From Lasiosphaeris hirsuta (lineage: Eukaryota; Ascomycota; Sordariomycetes; Sordariales; Lasiosphaeriaceae), in the NCBI GenBank assembly GCA_030549175.1, contig JAUKUA010000001.1, positions 6,448,001-6,512,000 on the forward strand: a DNA stretch of 64,000 nucleotides. Direction: 5' to 3'. Positions 56,763 to 64,000 of this stretch are shown piece by piece (position 1 is the first letter of the stretch; every line of letters begins with the position of its first letter). The notes beneath the pieces are model-generated. The model did no database searches. It was not told where the DNA came from and was given only the letters and a program-made list of their open reading frames with translations. The position numbers were made by a program, and so were the translations under genes.

Positions 56763-57882
56763 GCCTCCAAATCTACTTGGACGTCCCCTGGACGGGTTTG
56801 ATCTCCCAACCTCGACAACCGGGTTTATAGATGCTTCGGCGTCTGATTCACCTTTGGCGGTTGGCTCTGCGGTTTGGGTTGGCTACTCTCTGTCCTCTGC
56901 CGCCCCCTTTGTGGGGACTGATTGGATCGCGATCGCCTCTCTGCCTTTCTCGACCCTGACTACAACTTCATCTACATCATTTTTACTCTCGACCATCGGT
57001 TACTCTCGACCACCGGCCTCCAACTCTCTCGGCAGCATTTTTTTTTATTGCGGACCTGATCTGCACCGACATGGTTCTCTTTCTTTCCGGAGAGCGTCAG
57101 CAGAGCCTTGACAGCCCTTCTGAGCGGTTCCACCACCACTCGGCTCGTCACCATTCCTGGTTCTCGCTCCCGCACCAATGATACCCGAAACATACTTTTC
57201 AACAATAATTTCCCTAGGCTTCCCTGTACCGTACCCAGAAGAGGCGGATAGATGCTGGGGAATCTGCGTCATCGGCGTGCTTTTGAGGTCGCGGCTTGCG
57301 GCTTCTGCGCCTGGGAAGCGGATCTCTCGACTCCCCACTGGGGGAGGTGCATGGACGGCAGGGTAGTCTAATAGATTAGGGAAATAAATATATAGACTTG
57401 CTATCTTCTCTGCGTGCTGTCCGGTATGAGTGTTGGGTATGTTTATTACGCGGTATTTGCTCCAGACGTAAGCCGGGATGTGGCCAAAACAAGACGTTGA
57501 AAGGATCGAATATCTATGCTCTCTGTAAATTCATTACCCCCCCGGTGTGGTTGCTCTAGGCGCACAACCCCTGCTGCAACCAGTCCCGGGTTGCAACGGC
57601 CACAGAGAACCCCTAAAAGACGCAAGAAGCCATCACATAAAAATGAGCACTCGACACTCTGGTCATAGTCTGTGTATCATCGAGGTATCTTGCAAACAAA
57701 AACCTCCCCTAGAGAGCCTTCCACTCCATGGTATCATATACCACTCCCGTACCAGATACAACAAATTGAGATGCCCAACGCCCCAGCCAAGGAGGATGAA
57801 CCACTACCCTACATGATGCCATAACATGCATATATTCTAGATCAACCCCAACCCACCCACCTCTCAGCAAATCCCCCCCCTC
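56763..57882. other. convergent intergenic region, F-box-like gene to RAD50
   Basis: About 1.1 kb of 3' flanks. No gene is supported. Confidence 0.6.
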
Positions 57883-60800
57883 TCACTGATTATGAATCGT
57901 CGTAATGCTCTCCCGCACAATGACACTGTTCTGCTTCGTGTCGCGCTTAACTCTAAAAAAGTCGTCGCAGAAATCACTGCACTGCATATGCTTCAAAAAC
58001 TCCTCGTCGTGCGTAATCACAATCAGCTGCAGGTTCCCTTGCGACTGCCTCGCCTTGATGATGTGGTGCAGGCTCTCAGCCAAGCTGCGAATATTGTCGC
58101 TGTCGAGGTTCGTCGTCGGCTCGTCGAGCGCAATCAGCCCACAGTTGACGCCAAATGACTCGGCCAGCGCCAGCCGGATAATGATACTCGCCAACACCTT
58201 CTGACCGGCGCTGCACCGACCGCGCATGTCCATCTCGGTGTCGCCTTTGACCATGGAGACGCGGTAGTTGTAGTTGCGGCGGCCTGTGCCACCGACCCCT
58301 TCAACGTCGGACCGGATCTGGATCGTGTCGATGTCGGTACCTTGGTAAGTGCTCTGCCACAGATCGCCCACGGTGCGGTTGATCTCCTCCATCTTGAGCG
58401 AGTGGTATTGCATAATGGCCGTGTCAAGTGCCGAGGTGCCCACACCGAGATCGCTAATGGCGGCTGTGGTTGTGCCGACCTTGATCTTGGTCTCCTGGAA
58501 TTTCGCGTAGGCGTTCTTCAGCTCAATATCGTACTCCTCGCTTAGCTGCTTGAACTGTTCGTCCTTGGTGGACATGGAGCCCATCAACCGCTCACGGTCC
58601 GCCGCCAACTTGCTTCGGCGCGATTCCAGAAACCGGGCCTCTTCCGTCAGTCGGTCGTAGTCCTCGTGGGCGTTGCGGGACTCAAGTGCCTCAATCTCGG
58701 CCTCGATGATATCGCGCTCGTGGAGATTCTTGCGATACGTGAGGTTGTCGCTAATGTTTCTCTTTTTGGCGGCGCTGTTATCAACATCTTTATTGAGCTT
58801 GTTTATCTGGATGGTAAGGTCTTTCATGTCGTTTTCGAGGCTGGCAATGGCCGTCTCCAGGTTGGCGATGGCACGCTGGTTCGAAACAAGAACCGAAAGG
58901 CCGCCACGGTCGAGGTAGTCCTGGACCTCCCCGTTGATCATCTTGAGCTCGCTGACCGTCGTTGCAATCCCGTCTCGTTCCCCGGCCAACTTCTGTTCCT
59001 TATTCCGCCCCGATTGCCGAGTCTCCTCGGCAGCCGTTCGTGCACTCGCAATCTCTGGCTCAAGGCCCTCAACATCTCTGTCGGCCTGCCGAACAGCTTC
59101 GCGAAGCTGGTTTTGCTCTTCCTTGGATCTTCGAATGAGCTCCTGAAGGCTCTTCTTTCGCTCCAGCTGCTGAACAGCATTACTGATCTTGTGTCTTAGC
59201 TCGACTCTTTCCATATCAAGCTGACTAGCCAAGTCCTTCAGGCGCTGCTTGTCCGAGGTCAGTTTGCTCAGCTTGGTCTGGGCAGCCCTGGTTTGTTCAG
59301 AGCACGTCGTCTGTTCCTCATTGATCTCCTCGGCGCTGCGCATGGTGATGCTTGAGGACTGCTGCGACCTCTCAATTTGCCGCTCAGAGTCGGCAATGTC
59401 CTTGTACGTCTGTGCAATTTTCAATATGCTCTTGCCTAGGGAATCAATTTCTTGTTGCTTTTCTTCCGCCTCCCTGTAAACCGCATCCTTGTCCTCTAGC
59501 CGGCGAACTAGCTCTTCCTTCTGAGATGTCGTAGACGCGATGTCTTTGCTCAGTGACGGCAGTTCTCCCTCCAATCGCTGATGCGTCTCGTACTTGGAGC
59601 GCACAGCGCGGAGATTCGTGAGAATCTTTTTGTTGTTGTCGATGTCCTTGATGAGAGCTTGTTTGTCCGAGTCGTCGATTCTCTTCGAAATCTTTTCCAA
59701 GAGCTTGGATTTGATGGCGTGGTCATTGCCAAAGTCACGGCTGCAAAGGTTGCACCTATTGAATTGCGTCGCTTGATCCTGCGCCTTTTTGTAGTACGAC
59801 TTCAGATAGTCGTACAGCGACAGGTCGGTCTCATCCTGCTTCAGATATTTCTCAGTACTCTCGACCTCGGCAGTATAGTTGTCCAAACTGGTATCCTCAG
59901 CTTCAGCATCCCTGAGAGCCTTGATCACGGCAGCTTTGCAACGATCCTTCTCCGCTGACAATTTGGTATGTCTGTCGCGTGCGGTAGAGAGCTTGAACTC
60001 GAGCTGCTTCAACTCTTGCTGGGTCGAGTCCTTTTGCTTTCTGCACTCGGCGACAACACTATTCTGCTGCTTGAGGGCATTTTGATAGTCGGACTCAATC
60101 GTCTCCGGCCGCCAACCTGTTCCAATAACGGTTGAAAGCTGCTGGCCCCACGTGCTTGTGAGGATCTCCAAGTCTCGCCGTCGCTCGGTCAGTTGCTTCT
60201 TGCGTAGGTCTAGCTGTGCTCGCTCGGATGCGAGTCTCGTGCAGTCAACTAGCTCTCGGCTGAGTTTTGCCGCCTGGGCCTCAAGTTTCCAAATGCTGTC
60301 GCTCGCAGCCTGTATCTGGGAGTCTAGATCCGCTGTTTGCTCTTCAGCCTTTGCAGTCTCGATTCGGGCCTCGAGTTCGCTCATTTCGGTGCGGAGTACC
60401 ACCTCGGCACCCTCGTCAATATCCAGGGCGCCGAGCTCGGTCTGGATGTTTGCCACGTCTCTGCTGATTGTGCCCACGCGCTTGCTCGCGGACAACCGTT
60501 CCCGCTGGAGCGACGCCTTCCGAGCCTCCAGCTCCGCTATGGCGGCGGTCTTGCTGTCGAGCTCGGCAGCGTTGTCTCGCTGGAGGCGCTCCAACTCACG
60601 TTTCTTGTCGCTCAGTGTCTTTTGGATGCGTTCGTAGAAAGCATGGATCTGCTGGTCATCTAGGTCGCTTTCGTACCCTCGAACTTCGTGGCGCTCGGCA
60701 GCATCCTTGATCATGCGGCTTCGGACGACGAGTTGACGTTCGTACTTGTCCTTGTCAGATTGGTGCCTTCCCTGCTCGGCAGCCTTGGCTGTGTGCTTTT

Positions 60801-61937
60801 CCCGCGACCGCTTGAGCTCTGCTTGGAGTTCATGAAATTGGCCGGCCTGCTGGTCTCTCTCCTGTATGGTTCTTTCTGTTGTCCTCTCATACTGATCTAG
60901 GATGTCCTTGAGCTCCTGGTCGGGCTCGTCCATTTCCACGATGCGGCCCCGCAGTTCCTCAATGGCATCGCGTTTGTACTCGAGCTTCTCGGTCTTCGTC
61001 TGGAGCTCATTTACGATCTTGAGAAAGCTGTTGGCTTGGGTGTACTTGTCCTTGATCGCCTTGGTCTCTTCATCCATCTGCTGCTGCAGCTCGGTGCACT
61101 TGCTCCGTGACTCCTCGATCTCTCTCACTAAGCCCTCCATGAGCTTGTTGACTCTATCGGCCCTCTCTTTGTTTGCCGAATCCTGGGTAAACTGAAGCTT
61201 GAGCTCCCTGAGCTCCTCGCCCTTTTTCTTGCGAAGAACCTTGAGGTTGTCAATGACCTTTGTGTATTTCATGGCCTCGAATATCTCGTCAAATCGCTTT
61301 TTCAGGGCCGAGGGCTCGCTCATGGGCCACAGGGACTCGTCCTGGTGGCAGAAAATGACGGCGTCGAGAACGGCCGGGGAGACGCCAAGCTTTTCGGGGA
61401 CCAGCTTATCGAGCTCCATGACCCTTGTGGATATCTGATGGCGCTCTCCATTGTTCCTAAGAACCAAGCTCCCCTCCAATGTCTTTTGTGACCGGGTTGT
61501 CTTCTTCACTAGGAGCTGTATATTTCGCGTTACGACGTACGACTCCCCAATGGTAGAGCGGAACGAGACCTTGACCTGGGCGCGGACATCTTTCTCACCA
61601 GCAAGCTGAGAGCTGGTTAGCTCGGGTGCCAGAAGGTAACCTGGAGCGGTCTACAATTGAGAAAAACGCACATTCGGATCGTGGATAAAGGCACCGCCCT
61701 TGCTGTTTGGGGGCAGCTCGCCGGTGGTGGCATATTTGAGGCACTCGATGATGGTCTAGTGCGGAGAGAGTTAGCGCGGATACGATGATGCAGCTAGCAG
61801 GAGAGACAACGCACCGTCTTGCCAGAGCCGTTGTAACCGACGATGAGGGTCAGGGGCGTGTTGAATGCGATTGTCTCCTGGTGCTGTGGCCCAAAGGAGC
61901 GTACGCCCATAATGGAGAGCTTCTCGAGCTTAGACAT
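57883..61937 (-). CDS. rad50: RAD50, ATPase of the MRE11-RAD50-NBS1 complex
   Basis: Three exons on the minus strand (61937-61815, 61755-61672, 61605-57883) give 1309 residues, the normal Rad50 length. Both introns begin GTGCGT and end AG. The N-terminus carries Walker A at 34-41 (GYNGSGKT), completed by the second exon ([12 protein letters not shown]). Two long coiled coils flank the zinc hook, with cysteines at about 687 and 690 ([10 protein letters not shown]). The C-terminal half has the signature region around [21 protein letters not shown] and Walker [15 protein letters not shown] (about 1226), then the switch His in VITHDEEF. It tethers and processes double-strand breaks with Mre11 and activates the ATM/Tel1 kinase. 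The start at 61937 is the first ATG in frame. Confidence 0.97.
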
Positions 61938-63746
61938 GGCGATGTCTGAGGTCGTCTGCGGCTCGGCGCGAGGGTTCAAAGGTCATTCGCAGCCGGTTTT
62001 GCGTCGATGGCGGCGGCGATGCAGGGTTAGAGGTCGTGGTTGGGATCGAGAGTGTGACGAGACGAAAAGAGAGCATGGATTAAGCTTTGGACCAATGCTC
62101 GCACCCGAAAAAGGGGTCTGGCAATTCAGAGTTGTCGCACGAACGCGTGGTCGTCGCGGATCTTTTTAAGTGGAGGCACCCACGTTCTATCACGTCCTCA
62201 CGGGACCTGCTAGCGCCTTTGCTGCCGAGCGCCAGGGTGCTCTTCCATTGATGGCTCATGGAAGGCACCACCCGTGGACATGGAATGCGGGGTCCTCTTC
62301 TGGGCTGCTGCACTTCAGCTTACCACGAATCGCCCACAAGCCCAAAACCATCCACATGGACGTACTCACGCTGGCACTCACGCTGTTTCGTGCGCCCGGA
62401 ACTCATCCGTCACCCTCGCACAGCATCAGAAGCAGATGCGGACGCAGACAGGCAGACCCAGGGAACAGGGTACCAAAGGCTGGCCTTGATGGGTAAAGTG
62501 GCAGCTGGAGGACATCTAGGCCCGCTCTGATCGTATTCAGACAATCTGCGACGGGGGTCGCTCTGCTGCTCTGCTGCTCTGTCCGCTGTGCTGCAAATTG
62601 CCCTGTGCGATGCTGACTGGACTGCCCGGTTGTCTCTTGCTGTCTCTCTCTGGGTCGCCCGATCAATAATTCGGGGGCTCTTGGTCCCACAGAGCCACAA
62701 AGCTGCCGCAACCCTTTGCCTTGTGGCTCCCGATGATGTCAAGCCATGGGTGTCAAGTTGCCAGAAACGAGCGCGACCCTTGGAAACCCCCCTGTCGTCC
62801 TTTTCTTCTGGGCAGGGTTGGCTAACGGCCCGCTTCAGGTTTCCTCTTGCCCTGTCTGCCCAGACAACTTACGCTGCAATGCTGGATAATAACATGGACT
62901 GGGCGAGTTTGTCGCGCTTGGCATATTCCAACCTTCTGCTGCAGCCGTCTTTGGCTGTTGGCGGGCATTCTGCCTCTGACTGTGCACATTCTACATTTGA
63001 TTTGTGGTCTACACGCCGCATCCCGCGACAGCCGACTGCTGCCGAGGGGAGCGTCGACGACCAAAAATACCTACCTAACACCGTGGCTGCCACCAAAATC
63101 CCTCGTGTCAAGCTTCCACCGGGTGAGCAGCTGCGCGCCCATCCAAGCCGTCGTGTTCGGCATGGCTTCTGAGTAGCGTCATCGCACACACCTAGACACC
63201 CAGACACCATCCACGGCTGGATCCCTACATCCCTGGCCACTGCTGGTCTGTGACGTTGCCCTGGCTCCTTAGATTGAAGCTCAGGCCAGGTTGGGCCAGA
63301 CAGGGCCAGAGGCAATCCCGCTATTCGAGCCGATCCACTGCCCAGTCCACAGTTGCTTCCGCAGTCTGTCCCCGTCTAAGTCCAGCGCGTGCGGGTGTGT
63401 TGTAGTAGTGTAGCCACTGGTGGGGGTTGGAGATTCCCATGCTCAATTCGAGAAATCCCATCCTCCTGAAATACCTATACCTATAACGGCCCCGCGACAC
63501 TCAAACCCAAGCAACCAAGCAACCAGGCCCAGACTGTTCTATCTGCTTAGGTCGTCTATCTGATCGGCAGGCCGCCTTCTAGCAGGATCTGAATTGACGA
63601 GCCGCCGCAACCACCCTCCACTTTACTCCTATACTGCTTTGGCCCGTTATTCGAGATAGCTATAGCTGTCTGCCTCGTTATCCAACGCCCCCCCCCCCCC
63701 CCCTTCGCGGGCCGGCAATGTGCAGTGCGTGTCCGGAGCGCCGTCT
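61938..63746. other. intergenic upstream of RAD50
   Basis: About 1.8 kb with no supported gene. It holds the RAD50 promoter and, at the right, a 16-nt poly-C tract close to the presumed next gene start. Confidence 0.5.
63688..63703 (+). repeat. poly-C tract, 16 nt
   Basis: Sixteen uninterrupted C, 43 bases before the ATG of the edge gene. Confidence 0.9.
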
Positions 63747-64000
63747 ATGCCCCCCTCGGTCGATGCGCCGCGGCGTACACACGCAGTAGACCTAACTCCT
63801 CGAGCTCCCCTAAGAAGGCCCCAGATTGTCGGCTCGCAGCAGCAGCAGCAGCAAACGCAGTCGCAGAACCACCCCCCCTGCTGGGCGAGCTCCCGATGTC
63901 TCACGGACCGCCTTCGCACATGGCCAACATCTTCGGCTTTGGCAGCATGGGCGTCGGTTCAGATATGTCACCGCCACAGGTCTGCTCCTCCAAATTCCTC
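63747..64000 (+). CDS. 5' part of a gene running off the window, apparent frameshift
   Basis: From ATG 63747 (MPPSVDAPRRRTHAVDL) the frame is coding-like up to a Gln run (SQQQQQQTQSQNHPP). It then loses protein-like character at a seven-C run (63872-63878). Immediately after, the frame one base back reads LLGELPMSHGPPSHMANIFG and FGSMGVGSDMSPPQ, which looks like the continuation and has its own ATG at 63896. Either the real gene starts at 63896, or one C is missing in this copy or assembly. The family is not recognised from so short a piece. Confidence 0.4.
   Translation, partial: MPPSVDAPRRTHAVDLTPRAPLRRPQIVGSQQQQQQTQSQNHPPCWASSRCLTDRLRTWPTSSALAAWASVQICHRHRSAPPNS

Noticed and set aside
1..64000. 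Secondary-metabolite cluster, CRISPR array or integrated virus
   Set aside because: No polyketide synthase, peptide synthetase, terpene cyclase, regular spaced repeats or viral hallmark genes are seen; the gene set is housekeeping and carbohydrate metabolism.

Overview
The window looks like nuclear DNA of a filamentous ascomycete, most likely a sordariomycete. The genes are split by short introns (about 50-75 nt, with one of about 285 nt and one of 140 nt). Donors are mostly GTAAGT or GTGAGT, upstream leaders are CT-rich, and codon use is GC-rich. The gene set (Zn2Cys6 regulator, hybrid histidine kinase, GH5, GH37 and GH79 enzymes) is typical of that group. Seventeen protein genes or strong candidates can be seen, plus one decayed gene and two fragments that are unresolved or run off the edge. 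I saw no rRNA, tRNA, CRISPR array, prophage or biosynthetic cluster.

Layout. 0.3-5.6 kb: a secreted GH5 mannanase-like enzyme and a Zn2Cys6 regulator. 7.0-12.7 kb: threonine aldolase and a secreted GH37 trehalase. 14.2-17.6 kb is the densest part: the acetyltransferase GCN5 (minus strand) is divergent from OST5, the small oligosaccharyltransferase subunit, which is followed closely by RAD1 of the 9-1-1 checkpoint clamp. 17.6-22.9 kb is gene-poor, with one small candidate gene near 19.6 kb. 22.9-25.6 kb: a 905-residue disordered protein. 27.8-32.3 kb: a 1496-residue hybrid histidine kinase (minus). 34.55-35.46 kb: a decayed copy of a dispersed fungal gene family. 37.5-46.5 kb: a four-pass membrane protein, a GH79 beta-glucuronidase (minus), a succinate-semialdehyde dehydrogenase and a Meu6-like PH-domain protein (minus). 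46.5-54.2 kb: 7.7 kb without a recognisable gene. 54.2-62 kb: an F-box-like protein with a CxxC pair, and RAD50 (minus). A gene start appears to run off the right edge.

The genes do not form one pathway. RAD1 and RAD50 are both DNA-damage factors but lie 40 kb apart. GH5, GH37 and GH79 are independent carbohydrate enzymes. The arrangement reads as ordinary core-chromosome housekeeping content. The unusual points are the RIP-like decay of the 34.6-35.5 kb pseudogene, a GC-AG intron inside the zinc cluster of the regulator, a four-codon upstream ORF overlapping the GCN5 start, long poly-C/poly-G tracts, and a repeated GTACTTGGG-type motif in the 7.7 kb gap.
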